In this document: one piece after another, positions 26,278 to 35,570 of the stretch
Layout of the letters: each line of letters begins with the position of its first letter
How positions within the stretch are numbered: the first letter of the stretch is position 1
NCBI GenBank assembly: GCA_002373165.1
Contig: DFJS01000101.1
Coordinates: forward strand, 1 to 64,000
Direction: 5' to 3'
From: Ruminococcus sp. UBA3665
GTDB taxonomy: Bacteria; Bacillota; Clostridia; Oscillospirales; Ruminococcaceae
Length of the DNA: 64,000 bases
Program-made: the position numbers and the translations under genes
Notes under the pieces: model-generated
Database searches by the model: none
Told to the model about the DNA's origin: nothing
Seen by the model: the letters and a program-made list of their open reading frames with translations, nothing else

Positions 26278-27159
26278 ATGACAAAAAAGAAATATTATCT
26301 GCTTCCGGCCGGTATTCTGACAGCCTGCCTCTGCTGTGCCAGCCTTGGCGTTTCTGCCTATACGCCGGATGAAGTCGCCGCAAAAGCAAGAGAAGCCGGC
26401 TGGCCGGAAAATATCATCCAGATCGGCTATAATCAATGGGCTTCCGGAGAATATACCCAGGAGCAGCTTGACGAAGCCTATGACAGTGTACTGGATTACA
26501 ACGAACAGACCGAGGAATTTGTCTATAACTCGTTCGGCATAGACCCCGACGAAGCCAGAGCTAAAATTGCCGAAAAAGAAACAGCCGAAACTTCTGTCCC
26601 TACAGAAGCCGAAACACAGCCTGAAACTTCTGCACCCGAAACAACAGAAAATCCCTCAGAATCCCAGACAGCTCCCGAAACAACAGAGCAGACAGCCCCT
26701 GAAACAACTGTTCCGCCCGAAACACAGCCCGAAAAATATATTCCGGACAGCGAATTCATCAGCATGACACTGGAACAAAAACAGGAATATGTCAATTCTC
26801 TGGACACGGATGACAAAACCGATTTTATTGCCGGACTCAGCACAGAAGCCCGCAACAGCATCATCAAACAGCTCCCTACAGACGAAAAAATTGCTATTAT
26901 GCAGAAATATATCGATACTGCCACAACAATGGGCATGAATATTACTGTCGATGAAATTACAGATAAAGATATCTCTCTTACTGTACGCAATCAGGAAGGC
27001 GTTGTTGTGGATAAAGCCGAAGTCGGCATTGTGATTGACGAGACAGGCATTTCCTATACCAAGCCCCTGCTGGCGGCCGGCATCGGCATTCTGATTTCTG
27101 CTGCCGGATTCGGCTGGCTGTACTGGTATATCCAACATACGGAACATGATAATCCGTAA
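26278..27159 (+). CDS. Secreted, C-terminally membrane-anchored protein of unknown function
   Basis: The 293-residue protein has a signal peptide (about 1-27) and an N-terminal region with AREAGWPENIIQIGYNQW. A long Thr/Pro/Glu linker (about 100-160) and an alpha-helical domain follow, then one transmembrane helix near the end (LLAAGIGILISAAGFGWLYW) with a short tail. No sorting signal is seen. It is first in a three-gene unit with a sortase, so it may be a partner or substrate. No family was recognised. Confidence 0.75.
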   Translation: MTKKKYYLLPAGILTACLCCASLGVSAYTPDEVAAKAREAGWPENIIQIGYNQWASGEYTQEQLDEAYDSVLDYNEQTEEFVYNSFGIDPDEARAKIAEKETAETSVPTEAETQPETSAPETTENPSESQTAPETTEQTAPETTVPPETQPEKYIPDSEFISMTLEQKQEYVNSLDTDDKTDFIAGLSTEARNSIIKQLPTDEKIAIMQKYIDTATTMGMNITVDEITDKDISLTVRNQEGVVVDKAEVGIVIDETGISYTKPLLAAGIGILISAAGFGWLYWYIQHTEHDNP

Positions 27160-27179
27160 CCCGAAAGGAGTAACATTCT

Positions 27180-27878
27180 TTGGCAGATAAAAAACAGAAA
27201 TCATCCCTGCCGGTTTATCTTCTGACAGGTGTGTGCCTTCTGATTCTCTGTATCGGCGTATGCATTGCAGTCCTGATCAAGCCATATGAAAAAGCACAGA
27301 CTTACCTGAACGTCGTCTTTATGGACCAGAGCATGAAAATTGCGCCTTCTTCCGGGCTGAACGGGCTTGTCATCAAAGAAAATCAGATTGAAACAACACC
27401 CGCCGCGGAACAGGAACAGCTCTATGACAGCGGCGAGGTCATTCGTCCGGCTTTCGGCGAACAGTATGCCGTTCTGCAATGTGAAGACATTTCGCTTTCC
27501 GTTCCTGTTTACTGGGGCTCCAGTGCTGAACTGCTGGAACGCGGCGCATGTCAGGCAACGAGTTCTGTCGTCATCGGCGAAAAAGGCAATTCTGTCATTG
27601 ATGCGCATGTCAATACTTTTTTTGCCAATTTAAATCAGCTCGAACCCGGCAATACCGTCACACTCTATACAGAATACGGCATTTTTACCTATCAGGTAAG
27701 CGAAAAAATCCAGTTTGTGAACACAAACAAGAAATACGTTCTTCCCACGGAAGATGACCGCCTGACTCTCTATACCTGCGAAGCCCAGGTGCTCGGCACT
27801 TCGGAAAACCGTACAGGTGTAATCTGTACGCTGGTCAGCAGACAGTTCTATCATCCGGCAGAGGAGGCGAATTCATGA
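27180..27878 (+). CDS. Sortase (TTG start)
   Basis: The 232-residue protein starts at TTG 27180; GAAAGGAG ends 9 bases upstream and no ATG fits. After an N-terminal membrane helix (about 8-32) the sortase barrel shows VPVYWGSSAELL, DAHVNTFFANLNQLEPGN (catalytic His region, where most have GHR or GHN), LTLYTCEAQVLG with the catalytic Cys, and ENRTGVIC with the Arg. It would join sorting-signal proteins to the wall or to each other. The pattern is nearest to class D/E, but the class is uncertain. Its stop overlaps the next ATG (ATGA). Confidence 0.88.
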   Translation: MADKKQKSSLPVYLLTGVCLLILCIGVCIAVLIKPYEKAQTYLNVVFMDQSMKIAPSSGLNGLVIKENQIETTPAAEQEQLYDSGEVIRPAFGEQYAVLQCEDISLSVPVYWGSSAELLERGACQATSSVVIGEKGNSVIDAHVNTFFANLNQLEPGNTVTLYTEYGIFTYQVSEKIQFVNTNKKYVLPTEDDRLTLYTCEAQVLGTSENRTGVICTLVSRQFYHPAEEANS

Positions 27879-28768
27879 CAAAAATCAGATTCTATCTCCC
27901 GAAAATTCTTCTGACTTTTCTGCTGATTTTCCTGACGATTGGAACAGAACTCTGCCTTCTGGTGCAGCATACTGCCCTGACGCAGAAAGCTTTTGAGACT
28001 GTTGCAGAACAGCAGCATCTTGATGAAAAAGCCTATGCTGCTCTGGAAAGCTATTTCCAGTCCAGAACGAACAGCACAGGCATTCCGGCAGAAGTCTATC
28101 TGAATGCCATCACGCAGGAAGATATGAAACAGGGGATTCTTTCCAGCATTTCAGAAGCTATGGAACATCTGCATTTTCATATCGGCGACGGTTATCTCAT
28201 TGCAATGGATTTCACCAAACTGGAAGCTTCCGTGACGGATTTCTTTCACCAGTATGCAGATGCTAATAATATCCAGAAAGATGAAATTTTCAATCAGAAA
28301 GTACAGGCCAATCTGGAAGAAGCCGAAGCAAAAATTCTCTACACGGCGGATACGTTCAGATTCGGCACAATTTACGAACACGGCTGGTTTGACAAGCTCC
28401 GGAAATTTCTGGATATTTTCAAAAAAATCATGACAGTGCTCTGCATCTGCACCGCAGTCATTCTGATTTTGCTGATTCTGTGCTGCAAAGGAAATTTTTC
28501 AGAACTGCTCTACTGGCTGGGGCTGACCGAAACGATTTCCGGCCTGCTGATTTCAGTGCCGTGTCTGTATCTTCTGAAAACAGATTATTTTTCGGCGTTC
28601 GTCGTCAAAGATGCACAGATTTATGCAGCCGTGACGGGTTATCTGAACTACCTCACTGCCCGAACCGGCACAGCATTTATTATCATCAGCATGACAGGCA
28701 TTATTTTTCTGATTTTATTCACTGCAATGCAGAAACTTAAAAATAAAAATCAAACGACAGCAGAATAA
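27875..28768 (+). CDS. Multi-pass membrane protein of the sortase operon, unknown function
   Basis: The 297-residue protein has one N-terminal membrane helix (about 8-30), an outside domain of about 155 residues rich in acidic and aromatic residues, then three helices (about 190-210, 220-240, 260-285). GAGGAGG precedes the ATG, which overlaps the sortase stop. It may form a membrane complex with the sortase. No family was recognised. Confidence 0.72.
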   Translation: MTKIRFYLPKILLTFLLIFLTIGTELCLLVQHTALTQKAFETVAEQQHLDEKAYAALESYFQSRTNSTGIPAEVYLNAITQEDMKQGILSSISEAMEHLHFHIGDGYLIAMDFTKLEASVTDFFHQYADANNIQKDEIFNQKVQANLEEAEAKILYTADTFRFGTIYEHGWFDKLRKFLDIFKKIMTVLCICTAVILILLILCCKGNFSELLYWLGLTETISGLLISVPCLYLLKTDYFSAFVVKDAQIYAAVTGYLNYLTARTGTAFIIISMTGIIFLILFTAMQKLKNKNQTTAE

Positions 28769-28780
28769 AACCTGCTGTCG
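28755..28780 (+). terminator. Terminator of the sortase operon
   Basis: CGACAGCAG (28755-28763) pairs with CTGCTGTCG (28772-28780), then CTGCTTTTATTATTT. The stem overlaps the last stop codon. Confidence 0.8.
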
Positions 28781-28789
28781 CTGCTTTTA

Positions 28790-30430
28790 TTATTTCCAGT
28801 CTTTCTCACGGATCTGATTATAACAGATTTTTCCGCTGGGAGTTTTCGGAAGCGATTCTGCAAACGCAATCACTCTGGGATATTTATATCCGGCAAGTCT
28901 TGCTTTGGCGAACTGCTTGATTTCTTCTTTGAGTTCTTCGCTGGATTCATAGCCTTTCCGGAGAACGATTGTCGCCTTGACCAGCTGACCGCGCTCGGCA
29001 TCGGGAACACCTGTGACAGCGCATTCCAGAACGGCTTCATGCTGAATCAGAACGCTTTCTACTTCAAAAGGCCCGATTCTGTAGCCGCTGGACTTGATGA
29101 CATCATCCAGCCGGCCGATGTAATAATAATAGCCGTCCTCATCATAATAAGCCGTATCTCCGGTATGGAAAATGCCGTTTTTCCAGTAACGTGCATTGGC
29201 ATCGGCATTGCGTTCGTAGCCCTGGCAGAGGCCTTCCGGCATTCTGTTTCTGGTATTGATGACGATTTCGCCCTGTTCGCCGGGGCTGACCGGGTTCTGG
29301 TCTTTGTCCACAAGCATGACATGATATAACGGATTTGGCTTGCCCATTGAACCGCGTTTCGGATGAGAGCCTTTAAAATTGCCGATAATCAGGACAGTTT
29401 CGCTCTGGCCGAAGCCTTCCATAATTTCAAGTCCTGTTTTTTCATAAAATAATCTGATAATTTCTTCCTGAAGGGCTTCTCCGGCAGTAGAAGCATGTTC
29501 CACGCTTGCGAAGGCCTCGCGGCGGATGCCGTTTTTGGCCATCAGCCGGAAGAGGGTCGGCGGCGCACAGAAGCTTGTTACCTGATATTTCTGGATTACC
29601 TGCATCATTTTTTCGCTGTTGAAGCGATCGAATTCATATACCATCACAGCACTGCCGCAGAGCCATTGTCCGTAAAGTTTTCCCCAGGATGCTTTTGCCC
29701 AGCCTGTATCGGCCACACTCAGGTGCAGACCGTTATCCCTGACGCACTGCCAGTATTTTGCTGTAACGATATGTGCCAGAGAATAAGTATAATTATGCAC
29801 GGCCATTTTAGGATTTCCTGTTGTTCCGGATGTAAAATACATAATCATAGGATCGGTTACTTTTGTCGGGATACGTTCCAGTTCCGGAGAAGCCTGTTCT
29901 ACGGGCTGATCGAGACAAGTAAAGCCTTCGCGCTCTTCACGAACTGTATACAGCAACAGATTTTTATTTTCTGCGGCTTTCCGGATACGGCGGCACAGAT
30001 CCTGATCTTCGGCACAGATAACTGCTTTCACGCCTGCGGCCTCGATACGGTAAGCAATATCATGCGGCTGGAGCATATGTGTCGCCGGAATGGAAAGCGC
30101 GCCGATCTTATGCAGTGCCATATGCAGGTACCAGTATTCATAATGCCGTTTGAGCATTAACAGAACTCTGTCGCCTTTCCGGATGCCCTGACTTAAAAAA
30201 TAATTAGCGGCTCTGGAGGACAATTCACTGATTTCCCTGAAAGTCAGAATTTTTTCGCTGCCCTGTTCATCACACCAGACAATGGCAGTTTTCCGGGGCT
30301 CCTGTCTTGCAATTTCATCTACAACATCATATGCAAAATTATAAGTTTCGTCATAATGCAGGGTAAAGCCGATGAAATGTCCTTGTTCATCGAATTCTGC
30401 CCTGCTGTATTTCTGATACAGTGGTTCCAT
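28790..30430 (-). CDS. AMP-forming acyl-CoA synthetase (medium-chain/acetyl type)
   Basis: The 546-residue ANL-family enzyme starts at MEPLYQKYSRAEFDEQG with GGAGGAG upstream. It shows MYFTSGTTGNPKMAVH (P-loop), GFGQSET, GDTAYYDEDGYYYYIGR and the C-terminal LPKTPSGKI lysine motif. It activates a carboxylic acid as acyl-AMP, then acyl-CoA. It is the last gene of the fatty acid operon, separated from accA by a hairpin and a 125-base gap, and so could feed exogenous acids into lipid metabolism. Substrate unknown. Confidence 0.9.
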   Translation of the reverse strand: MEPLYQKYSRAEFDEQGHFIGFTLHYDETYNFAYDVVDEIARQEPRKTAIVWCDEQGSEKILTFREISELSSRAANYFLSQGIRKGDRVLLMLKRHYEYWYLHMALHKIGALSIPATHMLQPHDIAYRIEAAGVKAVICAEDQDLCRRIRKAAENKNLLLYTVREEREGFTCLDQPVEQASPELERIPTKVTDPMIMYFTSGTTGNPKMAVHNYTYSLAHIVTAKYWQCVRDNGLHLSVADTGWAKASWGKLYGQWLCGSAVMVYEFDRFNSEKMMQVIQKYQVTSFCAPPTLFRLMAKNGIRREAFASVEHASTAGEALQEEIIRLFYEKTGLEIMEGFGQSETVLIIGNFKGSHPKRGSMGKPNPLYHVMLVDKDQNPVSPGEQGEIVINTRNRMPEGLCQGYERNADANARYWKNGIFHTGDTAYYDEDGYYYYIGRLDDVIKSSGYRIGPFEVESVLIQHEAVLECAVTGVPDAERGQLVKATIVLRKGYESSEELKEEIKQFAKARLAGYKYPRVIAFAESLPKTPSGKICYNQIREKDWK

Positions 30431-30526
30431 AAACTCCTCCTTGAAAAATAAATCGACAGCTGTCAAAAAAAAGAGATAAAAATTATATATCACATATAAA
30501 AAGTTATGTGACCAGATAGCATATAC

Positions 30527-30547
30527 CCCCCTCTGCATCAGAGGGGG
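30527..30547. other. GC-rich hairpin between accA and the acyl-CoA synthetase gene
   Basis: CCCCCTCTG-type arms (30527-30535, 30539-30547) meet around CAT. The T-run lies on the plus side, so on the coding minus strand it is more likely an attenuator or processing site than a full stop. A GACAGCTGTC palindrome near 30450-30461 lies closer to the next start and might be an operator. Confidence 0.5.
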
Positions 30548-30555
30548 AATATTTT

Positions 30556-31371
30556 TTATTTTTTCTTAAAAATTCCGCTTTTTTTCTCTTCAAAAATACC
30601 GAACTTACGGAACCGCTGATAACGCTGCGCTACTACCTGTTCTTCTGACAAAACAGCAAGTTCATCCACAGCTTCAATCAGGCTTTCTTTCAGGCTGGCG
30701 CACATTTTGGAAAAATTCTGAAAATCTTCCGGAATAATTTCTTCGGCAATTTCAAAATTTTTCATATCCTGTGCCGTGATATGCAGACATTCTGCGGCCT
30801 TGGCGACATTTTCCTGACTGGATTCTTTCCAGAGGATGCTGGCGCAGCCTTCCGGAGAAATGACAGAATACACGGCATTTTCCAGAATCATGACTTTATT
30901 GGCACTGGCAAGAGCCAATGCGCCGCCGCTGCCGCCTTCGCCGATGACAACAGAAATCACAGGCGTTTTCAGGCCCATCATTTCCATAATACTTTCTGCA
31001 ATGGCCTGACCCTGACCGCGTTCCTCTGCATCTGCGCCGGGATAGGCTCCGAGTGTATCGACAAAACAGATGACAGGACGATGAAATTTTTCGGCCTGTT
31101 TCATAAGTCTTAAAGCTTTGCGGTAGCCTTCCGGCTTAGGACAGCCGAAATTCCGTGCCAGACGGCTTTCCAGATCGGTACCCTTTTCCATGGCAAGGAA
31201 AGTGACGGGGCGGCCTTCCAGAAAACCCACGCCGCCCATAATTGCGAGGTCGTCGCCAAATCTTCTGTCACCGTGCAGTTCGATAGGATATTCAAAAATC
31301 TGTTCTACATAGGCACCGCCGGTAGGACGGCCGTTTTTTCTTGCTGTTTTGAGTTTCACATAAGAATTCAT
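30556..31371 (-). CDS. accA: Acetyl-CoA carboxylase carboxyltransferase alpha subunit
   Basis: The 271-residue crotonase-fold subunit has FEYPIELHGDRRFGDD, GRPVTFLAMEKG, FGCPKPEGYRKALRLM and GEGGSGGALALA. With AccD it carries carboxyl from biotin to acetyl-CoA, giving malonyl-CoA. The start lies 3 bases after the accD stop. Confidence 0.96.
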   Translation of the reverse strand: MNSYVKLKTARKNGRPTGGAYVEQIFEYPIELHGDRRFGDDLAIMGGVGFLEGRPVTFLAMEKGTDLESRLARNFGCPKPEGYRKALRLMKQAEKFHRPVICFVDTLGAYPGADAEERGQGQAIAESIMEMMGLKTPVISVVIGEGGSGGALALASANKVMILENAVYSVISPEGCASILWKESSQENVAKAAECLHITAQDMKNFEIAEEIIPEDFQNFSKMCASLKESLIEAVDELAVLSEEQVVAQRYQRFRKFGIFEEKKSGIFKKK

Positions 31372-31374
31372 GAT

Positions 31375-32187
31375 TTACACGCTCCTTTTATGAAGTGCAA
31401 GCAGTTCGGCGAGCGTATCGCGCAGTTCCGGACGGGGGACAATCGCATCAACAAAGCCGTGTTCGAGCAGGAATTCGGCTTTCTGGAAGTTATCCGGAAG
31501 TTTGCTTTTGGTTGTCTGTTCTACCACGCGGCGGCCGGCAAAGCCGATGAGTGCTTTAGGTTCGGCAAGAATGATATCGCCCTGCATGGCAAAACTTGCT
31601 GTTACGCCGCCGGTTGTAGGGTCGGTCAGGACGGTAATATACAGCAGTCCCGCATTGCTGTGGTTCTTGACTGCGCCGCTGACTTTGGCCATCTGCATAA
31701 GTGAGATGACACCTTCCTGCATTCTTGCGCCGCCGGAAGCGGTAAATCCCACAACGGGAAGCTGATGTTCCGCAGCATATTCAAACAGTCTTGTAATTTT
31801 TTCGCCGACTACGCTGCCCATGCTGGCCATGATGAATTTAGAATTCATGACAAACACAGCACACTCGTTATCTGCAATAAAGGCAGTACCGCAGACAACA
31901 GCATCATCCTCGCCTGTTTCCTTGCGGGCTTTTTCCAGTTTTTCCTGATAATTCGGAAATTCCAGAAAATCCTTGCTGACAAGTCCCTTATCCAGTTCTT
32001 TAAAGCTGTTTCTGTCTGTGATATATTTAATTCTGGCACGGGCATCCAGGCGAAAATAATTACCGCATTCCGGGCAGATATAATCATGCTGTTCCAGACT
32101 GCTTAAAGTCTCTTCATGACTGCATTTTTTACAGGTAATTTTCGCCGAGCCGTTGACTTTCTGCATAATATTATCAATAAAGCTCAT
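31375..32187 (-). CDS. accD: Acetyl-CoA carboxylase carboxyltransferase beta subunit
   Basis: The 270-residue protein starts at MSFIDNIMQKVNG with GGAGGCC upstream. It has the N-terminal four-Cys zinc finger (CKKCSHE.. CPECGNYF) and the carboxyltransferase core (FTASGGARMQEG, TDPTTGGVTASFAM). It pairs with AccA. The biotin carrier (accB) and carboxylase (accC) genes, often neighbours, are not in this operon. Confidence 0.97.
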   Translation of the reverse strand: MSFIDNIMQKVNGSAKITCKKCSHEETLSSLEQHDYICPECGNYFRLDARARIKYITDRNSFKELDKGLVSKDFLEFPNYQEKLEKARKETGEDDAVVCGTAFIADNECAVFVMNSKFIMASMGSVVGEKITRLFEYAAEHQLPVVGFTASGGARMQEGVISLMQMAKVSGAVKNHSNAGLLYITVLTDPTTGGVTASFAMQGDIILAEPKALIGFAGRRVVEQTTKSKLPDNFQKAEFLLEHGFVDAIVPRPELRDTLAELLALHKRSV

Positions 32188-32192
32188 AACGT

Positions 32193-32606
32193 TCAGGCCT
32201 CCACAAGTGCAAAGGAGAATTCGGCAGAAACGCATAATTTACCGTTGACTGTGCCCTTTCCTTTGCAGAAATAAAATGCGCCCTTGCTCTTGATGATTTC
32301 GCATTCTGTCTCGAAGACATCGCCGGGCTTGACAGGGGTTTTGAATTTTACGTTATTCAGTCCGGTAAAATACGGGGTTTTGCCTTTGGATTCTCCGGCG
32401 AGCAGCACACAGGCCGACTGTGCCAGAATTTCGCACTGAATCACACCCGGCACGACAGGATTCCCCGGAAAATGTCCTTTCAGGAAAAATTCTTCTCCTG
32501 TTACATAATGCTTGCCGTGTGCTTTTCCGTCTTCCACATATGCTTCATCAATCAGGAGCATGTGATCTCTGTGAGGAATAATCTGCATAATTTCTTCTTT
32601 TGTCAT
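32193..32606 (-). CDS. fabZ: 3-hydroxyacyl-ACP dehydratase FabZ
   Basis: The 137-residue hotdog protein starts at MTKEEIMQIIPHRDHMLL after GAGGTGA. The active His lies in KGHFPGNPVVPGV and the Glu in QCEILAQ. It dehydrates 3-hydroxyacyl-ACP in FASII. It lies between fabF and accD. Confidence 0.95.
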   Translation of the reverse strand: MTKEEIMQIIPHRDHMLLIDEAYVEDGKAHGKHYVTGEEFFLKGHFPGNPVVPGVIQCEILAQSACVLLAGESKGKTPYFTGLNNVKFKTPVKPGDVFETECEIIKSKGAFYFCKGKGTVNGKLCVSAEFSFALVEA

Positions 32607-32616
32607 GCCGATCACC

Positions 32617-33870
32617 TCAGATTTTCCGGAATGCCAGTACGGCATTATGACCGCCGAAGCCCAGATTGGAAGACAATGCCAGATCGATTTGTGTCTTGAC
32701 AGCCGTATTGGGCGTATAATCCAGATCGCATTCCGGATCGGCTTCTTCATAATGAATCGTAGGCGGAACGGTATCATTCACAAGTGCCAGCACAGCGGCA
32801 ATGGCTTCGACAGTGCCTGTTGCGCCGAGCATGTGGCCGGTCATGGATTTGCTGGAGCTGATATGCAGTTTTTTAGCATCTTCGCCGAATGCTTTTTTCA
32901 GAGCATTTGTTTCAGTCTTATCATTCAGGGGCGTGCTTGTGCCGTGTGCATTGACATAGATTTTAGAGCAGTCCAGATTTGCCTTCATCTCTTCCGGAAC
33001 AGCCTGTAAAAATGCCTTGGCCACATAAGTGGCTTCCGGGTCGGGAGCTGTTACATGATGGGCATCGCAGGTAGCACCATAGCCGCAGACTTCGGCAATG
33101 ATCTTGGCTCCGCGCTGCTTGGCATGTTCATATTCTTCCAGAACGATGACTCCGGCACCTTCGGCCATGACAAAGCCGTTTCGGTTTTTATCGAACGGAC
33201 GGCAGGCTTTTTCGGGGTCGGGATTGTCTGTCAGGGCCTGACAGTTTCCGAATCCGGCCAGTGTCAGCGGAGTAATGCCGGCTTCTGAACCGCCGCAGAT
33301 CATGACATCTGCATAACCGTGCAGGATATTTCTGTAACCTTCGCCGACAGCGGTAGCACCTGTTGCGCAGGCGGTGGAAACTGCTGTGCAGGGGCCGTTT
33401 GCCTTGAACTGAATGGCAATATTTCCGGCGGCGATATTATAAATCATCTTAGGCACAAAATGAGGCGAAACTTTTTTAGGGCCTTTTTCCAGCAGATTTT
33501 TATGATCTGCACAAAGCGTCTCCACGCCGCCGATGCCGGAACCGAAACATACACCCATTCTTTCAGAATCAATATTGACATCGCCTTTTTCTGGATTGGC
33601 ATTCAGGCCGCTCTGTGCCATAGCTTCGTTGGCGGCGATGACTGCAAACTGTGTAAACGAGTCCGTTTTGCGGACAAAGGGCTTACCCAGCAAAGCAGCA
33701 GCATCCAGATTCTTCACTTCGCCGGCTACTTTATATTTAGATTCTGAAATATCAAACTTGGTAATCAGGCCGATGCCGTTTTTTCCGGCAAACAGGGCAT
33801 TCTGAAATTCTTCTACAGAATTTCCGATAGGGGTAACTGCGCCCATGCCTGTAATCACAATTCTTCTCAT
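32617..33870 (-). CDS. fabF: Beta-ketoacyl-ACP synthase II FabF
   Basis: The 417-residue thiolase-fold enzyme has the Cys-His-His triad: Cys in VSTACATGATAVGEG, His in NAHGTSTPLND and His in SMTGHMLGATG. It elongates acyl-ACP with malonyl-ACP. Confidence 0.97.
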   Translation of the reverse strand: MRRIVITGMGAVTPIGNSVEEFQNALFAGKNGIGLITKFDISESKYKVAGEVKNLDAAALLGKPFVRKTDSFTQFAVIAANEAMAQSGLNANPEKGDVNIDSERMGVCFGSGIGGVETLCADHKNLLEKGPKKVSPHFVPKMIYNIAAGNIAIQFKANGPCTAVSTACATGATAVGEGYRNILHGYADVMICGGSEAGITPLTLAGFGNCQALTDNPDPEKACRPFDKNRNGFVMAEGAGVIVLEEYEHAKQRGAKIIAEVCGYGATCDAHHVTAPDPEATYVAKAFLQAVPEEMKANLDCSKIYVNAHGTSTPLNDKTETNALKKAFGEDAKKLHISSSKSMTGHMLGATGTVEAIAAVLALVNDTVPPTIHYEEADPECDLDYTPNTAVKTQIDLALSSNLGFGGHNAVLAFRKI

Positions 33871-33887
33871 ACTAGAGTATTCCTCCC

Positions 33888-34622
33888 TTACATTGCCATG
33901 CCGCCGTCAACACGGATGACTTCGCCAGTGATGAAATCCGACTGCGGCGATGCCAGAAACAGTGCCAGTGCCGCTACATCTTCCGGCTTGCCGAAATGTC
34001 CGACAGGAATGGACTTTTTTAATTCTTCGTTATTCTGAAAATCAGCTGTCATGCTTGTTATGATAAAGCCCGGCGCAATGGCATTGCAGCAAACGCCTTT
34101 TGCGGCCAGTTCCTTTGCCGTGGACTTTGTCAGGCCGATGATGCCTGCCTTGGATGCCGCATAATTTGCCTGACCGATATTGCCGAACAGGCCGGATACA
34201 GAACTGATATTAATAATCTTTCCGTATTTTTTCTTCATCATAGGGCGATAAAAATTCTTTGTCATATAAAATGCGCCTTTTAAATTTACATCGATGACAG
34301 CATCGAAATCCGCTTCACTCATGCGGAGAATCAGATTGTCTTTTGTGATTCCGGCATTATTGACCAGAATATCCACACTGCCGAAATCAGCCAGAATCTG
34401 TTTGCAGACTTCGGCTACCTGGGCACTGTCTGCCACATTGCACTGATAGGCCTTGACCGCCGTACCGGATTTTGCAATTTCCTGCACGGCAGTTTCCAGT
34501 TTTTCAGGGGGATTGATATCCACAACTGCAACAGCTGCGCCGTTTTCTGCGAATTTTTTACATATTTCCAATCCGATGCCCTGTGAACCGCCGGTCACAA
34601 CGGCAATCTTATTTCTTAGCAT
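33888..34622 (-). CDS. fabG: 3-oxoacyl-ACP reductase FabG
   Basis: The 244-residue SDR has TGGSQGIG (NADPH), NNAGIT, the Ser-Tyr-Lys set (NISSVSG, ANYAASKAG) and a C-terminal ITGEVIRVDGGMAM. It reduces 3-oxoacyl-ACP. Confidence 0.97.
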   Translation of the reverse strand: MLRNKIAVVTGGSQGIGLEICKKFAENGAAVAVVDINPPEKLETAVQEIAKSGTAVKAYQCNVADSAQVAEVCKQILADFGSVDILVNNAGITKDNLILRMSEADFDAVIDVNLKGAFYMTKNFYRPMMKKKYGKIINISSVSGLFGNIGQANYAASKAGIIGLTKSTAKELAAKGVCCNAIAPGFIITSMTADFQNNEELKKSIPVGHFGKPEDVAALALFLASPQSDFITGEVIRVDGGMAM

Positions 34623-34655
34623 GGGAATTTCGTCCTTTCGTATTTTATAATAGAT

Positions 34656-35570
34656 TTAAGCTTTCAGAGCTTCCAGAGTTTTCTGCAAAGATTCTACAGA
34701 ATCTACCTGATATGCTTTTGCTTCCGGAAGAATCTGCGTAATTAATTTTTGCAGCGTTGTGCCAACGCCTGTTTCAACAAACGTGTCGAAGCCGTCCTCT
34801 GCCATGCGGCGGATTAATTTTGTCCACTGCACGGGATGATTGACCTGTTCCAGCATGAGGGCTTTGGGGTCGCCTTCATAGGGCGCGGCAGTATAATTTG
34901 CATAGACAGGGAGTTCCGGAAGCTTGATTTCAAAATTTTCCAGAGCTTTCCCAAACGGCTCTACCGCAGGGGTCATATAGGGCGAATGGAACGCGCCGCT
35001 GACTTTTAGCATCAGGCCGCGGCCTTTGGCAGCCTTGACCTCTGCGCCGAATGCCTCCAGCTGTTCTTTATCGCCGGAAAATACCAGCTGCATGGGCGAA
35101 TTATAATTTACGGGATAGATTTTATCATAGGGCTTTGCAAGTTCTTCGGCCTGTTCGGTCGGAATTTTGACAACTGCCATCATAGAGGCATTTACACCCT
35201 GAGAGGCTTCGGCCATTGCCTTTCCGCGGACGGAAGCAATCTGAAAGCCTTCTTCCAGAGAATATGCTCCGCCGAGTGCCAGAGCAGGGATTTCGCCCAG
35301 AGAAAATCCGGCCAGTCCGTCAGGATTCACGCCGTTTTCCTTCAGTGCGAGAGCCGCGGCCAGATCGGCCAGATATAAACAGGGCTGTGTATTTTCTGTC
35401 TGCTTGAGATTTTCCGGATCGCCGGTAAAGCTCTGTTCCATCGTACCAGGACGGAAGATTTCGCAGGCATTGTATAATTTTCTGACAGAATCAAACTGAT
35501 CATAGAACGCCTTGCCCATGCCGACATACTGTGCTCCCTGACCGGAAAAAACAAATGCTATTTTACCCAT
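34656..35570 (-). CDS. fabD: Malonyl-CoA:ACP transacylase FabD
   Basis: The 304-residue protein has FSGQGAQYVGMG at the start, the active Ser in AGFSLGEIPAL (Phe where many have His before the Ser) and His in SGAFHSPYM. It loads malonyl groups on ACP. It overlaps the fabK end by 13 bases. Confidence 0.95.
   Translation of the reverse strand: MGKIAFVFSGQGAQYVGMGKAFYDQFDSVRKLYNACEIFRPGTMEQSFTGDPENLKQTENTQPCLYLADLAAALALKENGVNPDGLAGFSLGEIPALALGGAYSLEEGFQIASVRGKAMAEASQGVNASMMAVVKIPTEQAEELAKPYDKIYPVNYNSPMQLVFSGDKEQLEAFGAEVKAAKGRGLMLKVSGAFHSPYMTPAVEPFGKALENFEIKLPELPVYANYTAAPYEGDPKALMLEQVNHPVQWTKLIRRMAEDGFDTFVETGVGTTLQKLITQILPEAKAYQVDSVESLQKTLEALKA

Noticed and set aside
25702..26436. Open frame of 244 codons on the minus strand across the second ACP gene
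   Set aside because: Covers promoter regions and the ACP gene in antisense; no motif or start site.
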